Positions 32,003 through 41,885 are shown, counted from the first letter of the stretch. The stretch is DNA of 46,065 nt from Paenibacillus timonensis (GCF_022427145.1 NZ_JAKSXN010000043.1:1-46065); one strand, 5' to 3'. Program-made: numbers and translations. The notes: generated from the letters alone by a model not told the origin.

Positions 32003-33650
32003 ATTTCGAAACGCGAGTATAGATCCTGCCGGCGCAGGCAAACGCGTGAAAATGCTGATCGTCGACGACGAAGCGGTCATCTGCGAGGGGCTGCGTTATA
32101 CGATCGACTGGACGAAGCTTGGAGTGGAAGTCGTAGGCGAGGCGTATGACGGCAAAGAGGCGCTGGCTCTGATCGAGGAGCACGGAGTCCAACTGGTGCT
32201 TTCGGATATCCGCATGGACGGCATGGACGGGCTGGAGCTGGCCAAGCAATTGCGGCAACGGCATCCCGCGGTGCAGGTCGTCATGATCAGCGGCTATGAG
32301 GATTTCGAATATGCGCGTCAGGCCATCCGGCTTGGGGTGGAAGACTACCTGCTGAAGCCGGTCGACATTGAAGAATTGAGCGCCGTCGTGAAAAAAATCG
32401 TTGCCGGCATCCGCACCGGCGACATGGAAGAGAAAGCCCGGGAAATCGAGCTGTGGCTTTCGGGCATGGCCCGGCACGGCTCGGCGTACGGCAAAGAGCC
32501 ACCACCTTCGCTGGATGGCGTCCAATTCCGCATCGTTGCGACCCAGATGGCCGACTTCCACGAACGCTTTGCCGATATGGAGGCGGATCGGTACGAAACG
32601 ATTCAAGAGGCTTGGTTGCTCGGATTGCATCGCAATCTGGAGGGAGGCCCGCTTCGGGCGGTGTCCGTTTTCGACCATGAAAATTTGCTAATCACCTTGC
32701 TGGCTTCGGCGGAACGAGCCGAACCGGATGGGTGGGACGAATGGCTGGCCTCGGCTTTGGGTTCGCTTGACCCGGGAGCGGGAGTACGCATTTATGGCGG
32801 CGCTTCCGCCGTGTACGAGGACCTGTGGGTAACCGCGGACCGCTGCGCCGAAGCGGTGCGTCTGCTGGCGCTTCATGTGCTGGAAGGCTGCCGGGTCCTG
32901 ACGGCTGATTACGGAGAAGCGGCGATGTCCGGCCGAACGCTGCCGGGCTTCGACATCACGGAGACGGTGCAAGGACTCGTATCCGCGTTTTTCAAGCAGG
33001 GTCGGGAGGAAGTTCGCCGGACGGTGGAGGACCTGTTCCGTTTTTGCCGGGAATCGGGTTATCTGCTGCCGGAAGTTTGGAACCTGTATGAGGAATTGTA
33101 CGCGCTGCTCCGCCAACGCTTGCGCAAAAGCGGCATGACCGGGTTGGATTACGCCCGCCGGGGGCAGCCGGACCCGAATATTTTCAACTCCTATGCCGGA
33201 CTCGAAACGGTGGTTCTGGAGGATATGGAGGAACTGCAGCGGTTAATCGATCAGAACGGACTCGACAAATCCTACTGGATCGTCGAAAAAGCGAAAAGAT
33301 TTATCATCGACCGTTACCGCACGGACCTCAAGGCTTCCGAGGTCGCCGCTTGGCTGAAAATCACGCCGAGCTATTTCAGTTATATTTTTAAGCAAAGCAC
33401 GGGAAAAGGGTTTACGGAATACATGAACGAGATGCGGATCGATCAGGCCAAAAACCTGCTGGCCACGACGCAAGATAAGGTGTTTGAGATCGCGGACAAG
33501 GTCGGTTATAAGGAATACAAGTATTTCGTGTCCGTGTTCAAAACGTATACGGGCATGACGCCGAAGGAATACCGCGGCCTGCGCGTCTGCAAGGAGGCGT
33601 CCGAGGGCGGCGGGGATATGACGGCCGGCATGGAACCGGCCAAAGACTAG
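31992..33650 (+). CDS. YesN-like response regulator (receiver plus AraC-type HTH)
   Basis: A 552-residue regulator. The receiver domain (about 18-140) has VDDE, the phospho-acceptor Asp in LVLSDIRMDGMDGL and the Lys of LLKPVD. A middle region of about 270 residues is followed by an AraC-type double helix-turn-helix at the C-terminus (KASEVAAWLKITPSYFSYIF, then VFEIADKVGYKEYKYFVSVF and KTYTGMTPKEYR). ATG 31992 follows GGAGGTGA and overlaps the kinase gene. AraC-type domains bind paired direct repeats near the -35, the geometry seen in promoters A, B and C. It is the best candidate activator of those units. Confidence 0.9.
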   Translation: MNPEFRNASIDPAGAGKRVKMLIVDDEAVICEGLRYTIDWTKLGVEVVGEAYDGKEALALIEEHGVQLVLSDIRMDGMDGLELAKQLRQRHPAVQVVMISGYEDFEYARQAIRLGVEDYLLKPVDIEELSAVVKKIVAGIRTGDMEEKAREIELWLSGMARHGSAYGKEPPPSLDGVQFRIVATQMADFHERFADMEADRYETIQEAWLLGLHRNLEGGPLRAVSVFDHENLLITLLASAERAEPDGWDEWLASALGSLDPGAGVRIYGGASAVYEDLWVTADRCAEAVRLLALHVLEGCRVLTADYGEAAMSGRTLPGFDITETVQGLVSAFFKQGREEVRRTVEDLFRFCRESGYLLPEVWNLYEELYALLRQRLRKSGMTGLDYARRGQPDPNIFNSYAGLETVVLEDMEELQRLIDQNGLDKSYWIVEKAKRFIIDRYRTDLKASEVAAWLKITPSYFSYIFKQSTGKGFTEYMNEMRIDQAKNLLATTQDKVFEIADKVGYKEYKYFVSVFKTYTGMTPKEYRGLRVCKEASEGGGDMTAGMEPAKD

Positions 33651-33702
33651 GAGGCGGCCGGATGGCGATTGGGCCACCGGCCGATAAGCGGGGGGAACAC
33701 GG

Positions 33703-36012
33703 ATGGAAACTTACAAACTGCCGTCCGCTCCGTTGGAAGAGCGGGTGGCGGATTTGCTGGCCCGGATGACGCTCCGGGAAAAGGTGGGTCAACTCAATCA
33801 GCGGATGTACGGCTGGGACGCCTACGTTCGCAAGGGCGATACGTTCGAGCTAACCGATGCGTTTAGGGAAGAAGTGGCCAAAGGCGGCGGGATGGGGGCG
33901 CTGTACGGCTTGTTCCGCAGCGACCCCTGGTCGGGCGTGAATTACGGGAACGGCATCTCCGCGGCGGATAGCGCCAGGGTGGCGAACATGGTGCAGCGGT
34001 ACGTGCTGGAGCATACCCGATTGGGCATTCCCGTCCTGCTGACGGAAGAATGTCCGCACGGCCACCAGGCGCTCGACGGGACGCTGCTGCCGGTCAATCT
34101 CGGCGCCGGAGCAACCTGGAATCCGGAGTTGATGACGCGCGCGTACGCCCATGTGGCGGCGGAAATCCGCAGCCGCGGCGCGCACGTGGGACTGGTCTCG
34201 GCGCTCGATATTTTGCAGGAACCGCGCTGGGGGCGTTCCGAGGAATGTTACGGCGAGGATCCTTATTTGGCCGCCCGCTTCACGGAAGCGGCGGTGCGCG
34301 GCATGCAGGGCGACGACCCGCGAAAGCTGGATGCACCGGACAGCGTCGCGGTCGTCTTGAAGCATTTATGCGCGCAGGGGACGGCTCAAGGCGGGCGCAA
34401 CGCCGGTCCGGCGGCCATCGGGCCGCGGGAGCTGCGGGAGATCCATCTCCCGGCTGCCCGGGCGGGAGCGCTCGCCGGAGCCGAGGGTTTCATGGCGGCC
34501 TACAACGAAATCGACGGCGTGCCATGCCATGCCAATCGGGATTTGCTGACCGGCATCCTGCGGGAGGAATGGGGGTTCGAAGGACTGGTGATGGCAGACG
34601 GCTGCGCGGTAGACCGGCTGCTGGCGCTAACCGGTACCCATGAGTCTGCGGCGGCCCTCGCCTTGGCGTCGGGCGTCGATCTTAGCTTATGGGATACCGC
34701 TTTTTCCACGCTGGAAGAAGCGGTACGCCTAGGACTGGTACAGGAAGCCGATATTGACCGTGCGGCCGGGCGCGTGCTGCGGCTGAAATTCCGGCTGGGG
34801 CTGTTCGACCGGCCTTACGTGCCGGAGCTCCGGGCGATTTCCGTTGTCGGCAGCCCGGAATTCCGGGACGTGAACCTGCAGGTCGCCCGCGAATCGGCCG
34901 TGCTGCTCAAGAACGAAGGCCGTTTGCTGCCGATCGTCGGCCGGCCGCGGCGGATCGCGGTGATCGGCCCGAATGCCGACCGCTTGTACAACCAGCTGGG
35001 CGACTACACGAGCGTCCAGCGCGAAGGGACCGGCACGACGGTGCTGCAGGGCATCCGTTCTTGCGCCCCGGAAGACACCGAGGTCGTGTACGCCCTGGGA
35101 TGCGGCATCCGCGACCGGTCCAAGGCGGGCATCGCCGAGGCGGTCGAGGCCGCTCAGGGCGCGGACGTCGCGATCCTCGTGCTTGGCGGGAGCAGCGCCC
35201 GGGAATTCGGGGGCGACTTCGAAGACAATGGCGCGGCGATCGTCAAAGAGGGCAGCCCGTCCGAGATGGACTGCGGCGAAGGCGTCGACTTGGCCGACCT
35301 GTCTCTCGGCGGGGTGCAGCAGGAGCTGGTCGAGGCCGTCGCCGCCACCGGCACGCCCGTCGTCGCCTTGATCATTCAAGGCCGCCCGCATGCGCTCGCC
35401 GATGTCGTCGATTTGTGCGGCGCCGTCCTCTGCGCGTGGTATCCCGGGACGGAAGGCGGCCGGGCGATCGCGGAGCTCCTGTTCGGCATCGCGAATCCGA
35501 GCGGCAAGCTGCCGGTGACGCTGCCGCGATCCTCTGCCCAGCTCCCCGTATATTACAACCAAAAGGATCCCGGTCGAACCCGAAATTACGTCGATATGCC
35601 CTCCGCGCCGTTGTACCCGTTCGGTTACGGGCTGAGCTACACGCAGTTTGCCTATGCCCATTTATCCTTGTCCCGAGAGGTCGTCTCGGCGGCGGAGCTG
35701 GAGAACGGGGAGCGGGTGACGGTTCGCGTCGAGGTGGAAAATACGGGGGACTGGAGTGGGGCGGAAACAGTCCAATTGTACATCCGGGCCCGGGAATCGG
35801 GCATCACCCGGCGGATCGCCGAGCTGAAGGGTTTTAGCAAAATCGAGCTGAACCCGGGGGAACGCCGTGTCGTCGAGTTCATGCTGGGCCGGGAGGAGCT
35901 GGGGATCTGGAACCGGAAGATGCGTTTTGCGGCGGTACCATGCAAAGTCGCTGTTCAAGTCGGGGGCGACAGCCGCGATACGCTATCCGCTGATTTGACC
36001 GTGACAGTGTAA
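33703..36012 (+). CDS. Glycoside hydrolase family 3 (beta-glucosidase/beta-xylosidase type)
   Basis: A 769-residue retaining exo-glycosidase without signal peptide. The N-terminal barrel has the nucleophile Asp299 in GLVMADGCAVD and the substrate-contact block VLKHLCAQG. The second alpha/beta domain follows from about 390 (AVLLKNEGRLLPI, and EMDCGEGVDLADLSL with acid/base candidates). The C-terminal fibronectin-III-like domain lies near 660-765 (VRVEVENTGDWSGAETVQLY). The block LCAQG replaces the more usual KHF or KHY pattern. It begins 52 bases after the response-regulator gene and is probably co-transcribed. It likely trims imported oligosaccharides; the sugar is not certain. Confidence 0.88.
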   Translation: METYKLPSAPLEERVADLLARMTLREKVGQLNQRMYGWDAYVRKGDTFELTDAFREEVAKGGGMGALYGLFRSDPWSGVNYGNGISAADSARVANMVQRYVLEHTRLGIPVLLTEECPHGHQALDGTLLPVNLGAGATWNPELMTRAYAHVAAEIRSRGAHVGLVSALDILQEPRWGRSEECYGEDPYLAARFTEAAVRGMQGDDPRKLDAPDSVAVVLKHLCAQGTAQGGRNAGPAAIGPRELREIHLPAARAGALAGAEGFMAAYNEIDGVPCHANRDLLTGILREEWGFEGLVMADGCAVDRLLALTGTHESAAALALASGVDLSLWDTAFSTLEEAVRLGLVQEADIDRAAGRVLRLKFRLGLFDRPYVPELRAISVVGSPEFRDVNLQVARESAVLLKNEGRLLPIVGRPRRIAVIGPNADRLYNQLGDYTSVQREGTGTTVLQGIRSCAPEDTEVVYALGCGIRDRSKAGIAEAVEAAQGADVAILVLGGSSAREFGGDFEDNGAAIVKEGSPSEMDCGEGVDLADLSLGGVQQELVEAVAATGTPVVALIIQGRPHALADVVDLCGAVLCAWYPGTEGGRAIAELLFGIANPSGKLPVTLPRSSAQLPVYYNQKDPGRTRNYVDMPSAPLYPFGYGLSYTQFAYAHLSLSREVVSAAELENGERVTVRVEVENTGDWSGAETVQLYIRARESGITRRIAELKGFSKIELNPGERRVVEFMLGREELGIWNRKMRFAAVPCKVAVQVGGDSRDTLSADLTVTV

Positions 36013-36035
36013 CTATAGGAGACAAGTTCGTAATT

Positions 36036-36092
36036 TACAGCGCAAGGTTCCGAGGGCAGACAGCCCCCCGGTACTTTGCGCTGTTTGTTTTG
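36036..36092 (+). terminator. Terminator after GH3
   Basis: ACAGCGCAA pairs with TTGCGCTGT around a long GC-rich loop that contains a second small stem, followed by TTGTTTTG. The rest of the 265-base gap before the AraC gene shows only an inverted repeat CCCGTTT...AAACGGG (36157-36196). Confidence 0.6.
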
Positions 36093-36277
36093 ATGGGGAA
36101 GGGTAAGCGGCTTTGGCGCCAGAGAATACCTTTTGTCGGACGCTTTGCTGTATGATCCCGTTTAATCAGACGATAAGATTACAACAAGAAACGGGCTAAC
36201 TCGGGTGAACAAACTTACGCCCCTGAACAAAAGGGATAATGGTGAAAAACGCCTGCAGAGCGCACAAAGCGCCCAGC

Positions 36278-37120
36278 CTATTTCGTCTCCCGGAAAGCGC
36301 TGGGCGATTGGCCGGTTACTTTTTTGAACAGCATGGAGAAATATTTGTCGTTCCCGTAGCCGACCCGGGCGGCGACCTCATGAATCGGCGCATGGGTTTC
36401 GCGGAGCAAGCGCTTCGCTTCTTCGATCCGGCGGTTGATCAGGTAGTTGACGGGCGAATCGCCTAGTTCCTTTTTGAACAGATGGGATAGATAGTGTTGG
36501 CTGACGTAAAGGGTATCGGCGATTTCCTTGAGCGTGATGCTGCGCGTGTAATTTTTATCGATGAACTGCTTGGTGCGGACGGTGATTTCATTCTTGTCCT
36601 TCAGCGGATCGAACGGATGCTTCACGTCGACGATCCGGTACAGGAGCGTGATCAGCGACATGAGCAGGTTATTGCTCAGCGTCTCGTAGCCGAGCACCTG
36701 GGAGTCGCATTCCTGAAGCATTTCCGACAGGTAGCTCTCCACTTTGAAGGCGTATTTCTCGCACGGGATGACCGGGTCGACGGAAGCGGGCAGCAGTTGC
36801 CCCGGCGGTACGCCGTCGACATGCACGTTGCCTACGCCGCAGTAAATTAATTTGAACGGTTCCGTGCTAACCGAACGTTCCTCATGCGGAACGCCGGCGT
36901 TATAGACGGCAACGTCGCCGGGATGCACTTCGTAGGTCGTGCCGCCGATCCGGAATTCCCCGCGGCCGTCGACGATATAGATGATCTCGCAATAGTCGTG
37001 AATTTGCGGCGGAGCGTAGAAACGGCGTTCGTCCACGACTTGGCCGGCGTACAGCAGCTCGGGCGTCTTTTTGAAACGGAAGCGGTCGCTTTTGCGATGG
37101 GGAATTTCGATTTTCGGCAC
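36278..37120 (-). CDS. AraC-family regulator with N-terminal cupin, divergent from the fucose operon
   Basis: A 280-residue regulator. The N-terminal sugar-sensing cupin (about 30-110) contains HDYCEIIYIVDGRGEFRIGG and HPGDVAVYNAGVPHE. The C-terminal double helix-turn-helix is ITLKEIADTLYVSQHYLSHL, then IHEVAARVGYGNDKYFSMLF and KKVTGQSPSAFR. GTG 37120 follows GGAGGAG six bases upstream; an ATG at 37201 is in frame but has no site. It is transcribed away from the L-fucose operon, with 202 bases between the start codons, so it most likely activates that operon in response to L-fucose or a related sugar. Confidence 0.85.
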   Translation of the reverse strand: MPKIEIPHRKSDRFRFKKTPELLYAGQVVDERRFYAPPQIHDYCEIIYIVDGRGEFRIGGTTYEVHPGDVAVYNAGVPHEERSVSTEPFKLIYCGVGNVHVDGVPPGQLLPASVDPVIPCEKYAFKVESYLSEMLQECDSQVLGYETLSNNLLMSLITLLYRIVDVKHPFDPLKDKNEITVRTKQFIDKNYTRSITLKEIADTLYVSQHYLSHLFKKELGDSPVNYLINRRIEEAKRLLRETHAPIHEVAARVGYGNDKYFSMLFKKVTGQSPSAFRETK

Positions 37121-37322
37121 GGTAAGCTCCTCCCGAACGTTGGATAATCCCATTATAGCGGAAGTGGAGGCGGATGGGAGGCGATTGCAGGAAAATTGCA
37201 CGTGAGGGAAGGCGGTTCACTATTTTGCGATGTTGCGGCGGCAAGAGGGCAATATAGTAGGTTCCCGAACGTACCGGACCAACTTTAGAATGGGACTATA
37301 ATTCATTGTCCAAGGAGGCAAA

Positions 37323-39119
37323 ATGGGTATGGTTGAAAACGGTTACAGATGGCGGGACGGATTTCCGAAAATCGGCATTCGTCCAACGATCGACGGCAGA
37401 AGACGAGGCGTGCGCGAATCATTGGAGGAACAGACGATGAACCTGGCCAAGGCAGTGGCCCGGCTACTGGAGGCGGAGATCCGCTACCCGAACGGGCAGC
37501 CCGTAGAATGCGTAATTGCCGATACGTGCATCGGCGGCGTAGCGGAAGCGGCGGCCGCAGCGAAGAAATTCAAGGCGGCCGAGGTGGGCGTATCGATCAC
37601 CGTGACGCCGTGCTGGTGCTACGGAACGGAAACGATGGATACCGATCCGCAGATCCCGAAGGCGGTATGGGGCTTTAACGGCACCGGCCGTCCCGGCGCC
37701 GTGTATTTGGCGGCCGTGTTGTCCGCGCATGCGCAAAAAGGGCTGCCGGCGTTCGGAATTTACGGCGAAGACGTGCAGGACGAAGGCGACGACCGGATCC
37801 CGGCCGACGTGGAGGAGAAGCTGCTGCGGTTTGCCCGCGGCGGGCTGGCGGCGGCATTGATGCGCGACCGGGCTTATCTGTCGATGGGTTCGGTCTCGAT
37901 GGGGATCGCGGGTTCGATGGTGAACGATGCCTTTTTCCAAGAGTATCTGGGCATGCGCAACGAGTATATCGACATGACCGAGTTCACGCGGCGGATGGAG
38001 GAAGGGATCTACGACCCCGAGGAATACGAAGCGGCGCTGGCCTGGGTGAAGGAAAATTGCCAGGAAGGCCCGGACAATAATCCGGCCCATCTGCAGACGA
38101 CGCGGGAGCGTAAGGACCAAGAATGGGAGACGGTCGTCAAAATGACGCTGATCACGCGCGATCTGATGATCGGCAACCCGCGCCTCGCCGAATTGGGCTA
38201 TGAGGAAGAGGCGCAAGGCCATCACGCGATCGCCTCCGGCTTCCAGGGGCAACGCCAATGGACGGATCACTTCCCGAACGGCGATTTCATGGAGACGCTG
38301 CTGAATTCGACGTTCGACTGGAACGGCACGAGAGCGCCTTATCTTGTGGCGACGGAGAACGACAGCCTGAACGGCGTCGGCATGCTGTTTGGGTACTTGC
38401 TGACGAATACGGCGCAGATTTTTGCCGACGTGCGCACGTACTGGAGCCCGGCATCCGTGGAGCGGGTGACCGGCCATAAGCTGGAGGGCCGCGCAGCAGG
38501 CGGCATCCTGCACCTGATCAACTCCGGATCGGCCGCGCTCGACGGGACCGGCGAGCAAATGAAAGACGGCGCCCCCGTCATCAAGCCGTTCTGGGAGATC
38601 AGCGAGGAGGAAGTCGAACGCATGCTGCAAGCGACGCAATTCCGGTCGGCTTCGCTGGAGTATTTCCGCGGCGGCGGATTTTCCACCGATTATTTGACCC
38701 GCGGCGGCATGCCGATGACGATGACCCGGCTGAACCTGGTCAAAGGGCTCGGGCCGGTGCTGCAAATCGCCGAAGGGTACTCGGTGGACCTGCCGGAGCA
38801 CGTGCACGACACGCTCGACAAACGCACGGACCCGACGTGGCCGTCGACCTGGTTTGCGCCAAACCTGACCGGCAGCGGCGCGTTCGCCAGCGTCTATGAC
38901 GTGATGGACCACTGGGGCGCGAACCACGGCGTGATCAGCTACGGCCATATCGGCGCCGACCTGATCACGCTGGCGTCGATCCTTCGCATTCCGGTCAGCA
39001 TGCACAACGTGCCGAAGGAGAAGGTGTTCCGCCCGCGGGCTTGGGGCCTGTTCGGCACCGAGGATGCGGAGAGCGCCGACTTCCGGGCCTGCACCGCATT
39101 CGGGCCGCTGTATCAGTAA
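37323..39119 (+). CDS. fucI: L-fucose isomerase
   Basis: A 598-residue enzyme that interconverts L-fucose and L-fuculose with manganese, first step of L-fucose breakdown. Family landmarks are [13 protein letters not shown] at the N-terminus, [15 protein letters not shown], the metal-site region [15 protein letters not shown], and [20 protein letters not shown] near the C-terminus with the metal-binding His. Its length matches the E. coli enzyme (591). AAGGAGG lies at 37312-37318; ATG 37323 and 37329 are both possible starts. It leads an operon with aldolase, kinase and mutarotase genes. The -10 TATAAT (37298-37303) lacks a good -35, consistent with activation by the divergent AraC protein. 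Confidence 0.93.
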   Translation: MGMVENGYRWRDGFPKIGIRPTIDGRRRGVRESLEEQTMNLAKAVARLLEAEIRYPNGQPVECVIADTCIGGVAEAAAAAKKFKAAEVGVSITVTPCWCYGTETMDTDPQIPKAVWGFNGTGRPGAVYLAAVLSAHAQKGLPAFGIYGEDVQDEGDDRIPADVEEKLLRFARGGLAAALMRDRAYLSMGSVSMGIAGSMVNDAFFQEYLGMRNEYIDMTEFTRRMEEGIYDPEEYEAALAWVKENCQEGPDNNPAHLQTTRERKDQEWETVVKMTLITRDLMIGNPRLAELGYEEEAQGHHAIASGFQGQRQWTDHFPNGDFMETLLNSTFDWNGTRAPYLVATENDSLNGVGMLFGYLLTNTAQIFADVRTYWSPASVERVTGHKLEGRAAGGILHLINSGSAALDGTGEQMKDGAPVIKPFWEISEEEVERMLQATQFRSASLEYFRGGGFSTDYLTRGGMPMTMTRLNLVKGLGPVLQIAEGYSVDLPEHVHDTLDKRTDPTWPSTWFAPNLTGSGAFASVYDVMDHWGANHGVISYGHIGADLITLASILRIPVSMHNVPKEKVFRPRAWGLFGTEDAESADFRACTAFGPLYQ

Positions 39120-39152
39120 ACAGCTACTCAAGCGAAGAAGGAGAAGATCGCG

Positions 39153-39812
39153 ATGCAGAACATGGAAACACGCCAAGAGCTTTGCAAGTATGCCCGCAAA
39201 ATCGTGAATAGCGGGTTAGTCGTAGGTCCGGGCGGCAATATCAGCGCCCGGGCCGGCGATAAGATGTATCTGTCGCCTAGCGGCTTCGCGCTCGAGGAGA
39301 TTGAGCCGGAGCAGTGGATCGAGGTGGACATTCCGACGGGAGAGGTGACCGATATCGGCCTGCGTCCGTCGTCCGAAGTGCTGATGCATTTATACGGCTA
39401 CCGCCAAAAGCCCGACATGGGAGCCATGGTGCATACGCATCCGTCCCATTGCATCGCTTTTACGCTGATTGAGCGCGACTTGCCGATCATGTTCCCGGAT
39501 CAGGCTGCATTGGTCGGGCGGACGGCGTTCATCCCGTATTTGATCCCGACGACGGATCTGTTGGCGAACGCGGTGGCCGAAAAGGTGAACGAGGCGAGTT
39601 CGATTTTGCTCGGGAACCATGGGCTGGTGACGACGGGCCGTAATCTGCGGGAGGCGTACTACCGGACCCAGGTCGTGGAGGAGAGCGCAAAAATTTACTT
39701 AAGCGCGAAGGCGGCGGGAACGCCGGTCCCGTTGACGGATCAGGAGGTCGCGGACATCGCCGCGCTCGAAAGCGAAGACTACCGGATCACGCTGCTGCAA
39801 AAAATGAAGTGA
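39153..39812 (+). CDS. fucA: L-fuculose-1-phosphate aldolase
   Basis: A 219-residue class II aldolase that splits L-fuculose-1-phosphate into dihydroxyacetone phosphate and L-lactaldehyde. Visible are the phosphate-binding GPGGNISAR, the conserved SSEVLMHLYGY, the zinc site HTHPSHC and the third zinc His in LLGNHGLVTTG. Length equals the family norm (about 215). ATG 39153 follows AAGGAGAAG. It is the second gene of the fuc operon. Related aldolases act on rhamnulose- or ribulose-phosphate, but the FucI and FucU neighbours favour fuculose. Confidence 0.88.
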   Translation: MQNMETRQELCKYARKIVNSGLVVGPGGNISARAGDKMYLSPSGFALEEIEPEQWIEVDIPTGEVTDIGLRPSSEVLMHLYGYRQKPDMGAMVHTHPSHCIAFTLIERDLPIMFPDQAALVGRTAFIPYLIPTTDLLANAVAEKVNEASSILLGNHGLVTTGRNLREAYYRTQVVEESAKIYLSAKAAGTPVPLTDQEVADIAALESEDYRITLLQKMK

Positions 39813-39828
39813 TCGGACGGTGAAGATC

Positions 39829-41385
39829 ATGTCATCGGAACAACAACGTTTCCCTTGCGTCCTCGCGTTTGATTTGGGCGCCAGCAGCGGCCGGGCGTTC
39901 GTCGGCGAGATCGTCCCCGGGAGTCCTGGAGATAGCCCCGGTGCCGGTCCCGGAACGACGGGCGTTCGGAAGCTGAACATCACCGAGATCTACCGTTTCC
40001 CGAACGTTCCGGTCCAAATCGGCGGGCACCTGCATTGGGACACGCCGATGCTGCTGCGGGAGATCAAAACCGGTATCCGCAAAGCATTCCAGGCCGGGTA
40101 CCGGCCGGAGAGCTGCGCCATCGACACCTGGGGCGTCGATTTTGGCCTGTTGGATCGAAACGGCGAGCTACTCGGCATCCCGTATCATTATCGGGACCGC
40201 CAAACGGAGGGGTTGGTCGAGGAGGTATCCGGCCTGGTCGGCGCGGAGCGCTTGTTCCGCGAAAGCGGATTGCAGTTTATGCCCTTTAACACGTTATATC
40301 AGCTGTATGCCATGAAAAAAGCCGGCTCGCCTAAGCTCGATCTGGCCGAAACGCTGCTGTTGACGCCGGATTTGTTGAGCTATTTTCTGACCGGCCGGCG
40401 CGTTTGCGAATTTACGATGGCGACAACAACAGGGTTGTTCGACCCGGGACGGGGCACCTGGAACGTCTCGTTGATGGAGCTGTTAGGCATCCCGGGCGAA
40501 ATGTTCATCGACCCGGTATCACCGGGTACCGTGATCGGCGAACTGACGGCGGAGGTCTGTGCGGAGCTCGGCGTCCCGCCGATCAAGATCATCGCAGCTG
40601 CCTCCCACGACACGGAGTCCGCGGCTGCGGCCGTGCCGGCGGATTCGCCGGCGTTCGCTTACCTCGTTAGCGGCACATGGTCGCTGCTGGGGACGCAGAT
40701 GGCGAAGCCGCTGTTGACGCCGGCGGTGCTGGAGCGCCAGTTCTCTAACGAGGGCGGCGTGGACGGCACCTACCATTTGCTCAAGAACATCATGGGCCTG
40801 TGGATCCTGCAGGAGTGCAAACGCAAATGGGAGCAGGACGGCGAAGCCTATTCCTTCGCCGAGCTGGTGCAATTGGCGGAACAAGCCGAGCCGCTGTACG
40901 CCCTGATCGACCCGGATGATCTGAGGTTCATGAATCCGGCCGACATGCCGGAGGAGATCCGGTCCTACTGCCGGGAAACCGGCCAGTCGGTACCGGATTC
41001 GCCCGGCGCTTTTGCCCGGTGTATCCTCGAAAGCCTGGCGCTCCGCTACCGCCAGGTGCTGGAGCAGGCCGAGGAGCTGACCGGCTCGCGGTTTGCCGGG
41101 CTGCACATGGTCGGCGGTGGCATACAGAACGAGCTGCTCTGCCGGTTTACGGCGGAAGCGATCGGCCGCCCGGTTTGGGCGGGGCCGGTGGAAGCCAGCG
41201 CCATCGGCAACCTGCTGGTACAGCTGCGGGCCGGCGGTTGGCTCAAGGACCTGCAGGAAGGCCTCGCGCTGGTGAAGGCATCGTTCCCGCTCCAGGTTTA
41301 CGAGCCGGGGCTAGAGGAGCGCCAAGCAGCGTGGGCCGCCGCCTATGAGCGATTCGAACGACTCGGGAGGTCGATGAAATGTTAA
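39829..41385 (+). CDS. FGGY carbohydrate kinase, rhamnulokinase-type, acting as L-fuculokinase
   Basis: A 518-residue sugar kinase of the FGGY/actin-fold family. The N-terminal phosphate loop FDLGASSGRAFVGE, the sugar-contact block HWDTPMLLREIKTG, the catalytic region CAIDTWGVDFGLLD and the C-terminal ATP block VSGTWSLLGTQ are all typical of RhaB rather than classic FucK. In an operon with fucI, fucA and fucU it should phosphorylate L-fuculose, and RhaB-like kinases serving fucose are known. ATG 39829 is preferred over GTG 39820. Its end overlaps fucU by 7 bases. Confidence 0.85.
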   Translation: MSSEQQRFPCVLAFDLGASSGRAFVGEIVPGSPGDSPGAGPGTTGVRKLNITEIYRFPNVPVQIGGHLHWDTPMLLREIKTGIRKAFQAGYRPESCAIDTWGVDFGLLDRNGELLGIPYHYRDRQTEGLVEEVSGLVGAERLFRESGLQFMPFNTLYQLYAMKKAGSPKLDLAETLLLTPDLLSYFLTGRRVCEFTMATTTGLFDPGRGTWNVSLMELLGIPGEMFIDPVSPGTVIGELTAEVCAELGVPPIKIIAAASHDTESAAAAVPADSPAFAYLVSGTWSLLGTQMAKPLLTPAVLERQFSNEGGVDGTYHLLKNIMGLWILQECKRKWEQDGEAYSFAELVQLAEQAEPLYALIDPDDLRFMNPADMPEEIRSYCRETGQSVPDSPGAFARCILESLALRYRQVLEQAEELTGSRFAGLHMVGGGIQNELLCRFTAEAIGRPVWAGPVEASAIGNLLVQLRAGGWLKDLQEGLALVKASFPLQVYEPGLEERQAAWAAAYERFERLGRSMKC

Positions 41386-41810
41386 AAGGCATATCCAGCC
41401 TCCTTTCGCCGGAGCTGCTGAAGATTTTGATGGAAATGGGGCATTCGGACGAGATCGTGCTCGCCGACGGTAATTTTCCGGCCGCAAGCCATGCCCAGCG
41501 GCTAGTCCGCTGCGATGGCCACGGCATCCCCGAATTGCTGGAAGCCATCCTGCCGCTGTTTCCGCTCGACGTTTACGTGGACCGGCCGGTCGCGTTGATG
41601 GCGGTTATGCCCGGCGATCCGGTCGAGACGCCGATCTGGGACGAGTACCGCAGGATCGTCGGCCGACACCACGCCGCGGATCAGCCGATTCAGGAGGTCG
41701 AGCGGTTCGCTTTTTACGAACGGGCCAAACGGGCGTATGCGATCGTCTCCACCGGGGAAAAAGCGTTGTACGCCAACGTGATCCTGAAAAAAGGCGTAGT
41801 CACGCTTTAA
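41379..41810 (+). CDS. fucU: L-fucose mutarotase
   Basis: A 143-residue RbsD/FucU-family protein that interconverts alpha and beta L-fucose anomers. Family blocks are MLKGISSLLSPELLKILMEM, GHSDEIVLADGNFPA with the catalytic-site His and Asp, FPLDVYVDRP, and YAIVSTGEKALYANVILKKG at the C-terminus with the catalytic Tyr/Asn region. Length matches E. coli FucU (140). It overlaps the kinase gene by 7 bases and is followed by a terminator, so it ends the fuc operon. Confidence 0.92.
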   Translation: MLKGISSLLSPELLKILMEMGHSDEIVLADGNFPAASHAQRLVRCDGHGIPELLEAILPLFPLDVYVDRPVALMAVMPGDPVETPIWDEYRRIVGRHHAADQPIQEVERFAFYERAKRAYAIVSTGEKALYANVILKKGVVTL

Positions 41811-41848
41811 GTAAGGTTTTACAGACAAAAAAATATTGCATTTAGCAG

Positions 41849-41878
41849 GGGGCAGCCGAAGGGCAAGCCCCCTTTTAT
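41849..41878 (+). terminator. Terminator of the fuc operon
   Basis: GGGGGC and GCCCCC arms enclose a 13-base loop, followed by TTTTAT. Confidence 0.65.
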
Positions 41879-41885
41879 CGCTGGG

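Noticed and set aside
31758..32678. 306-residue open frame antisense to the kinase/regulator genes
   Set aside because: Spans two well-supported genes and has no domain of its own.
34729..35661. 310-residue open frame antisense to the GH3 gene
   Set aside because: Shadow of GC-rich codons; composition is Arg/Ala/Asp-rich with no recognisable motif, while the GH3 frame is conserved throughout.
37464..39176. 570-residue open frame antisense to the fucose isomerase gene
   Set aside because: It is rich in Arg/His/Ala with no domain, has no ribosome site, and is fully explained by GC-biased codons of fucI on the other strand.
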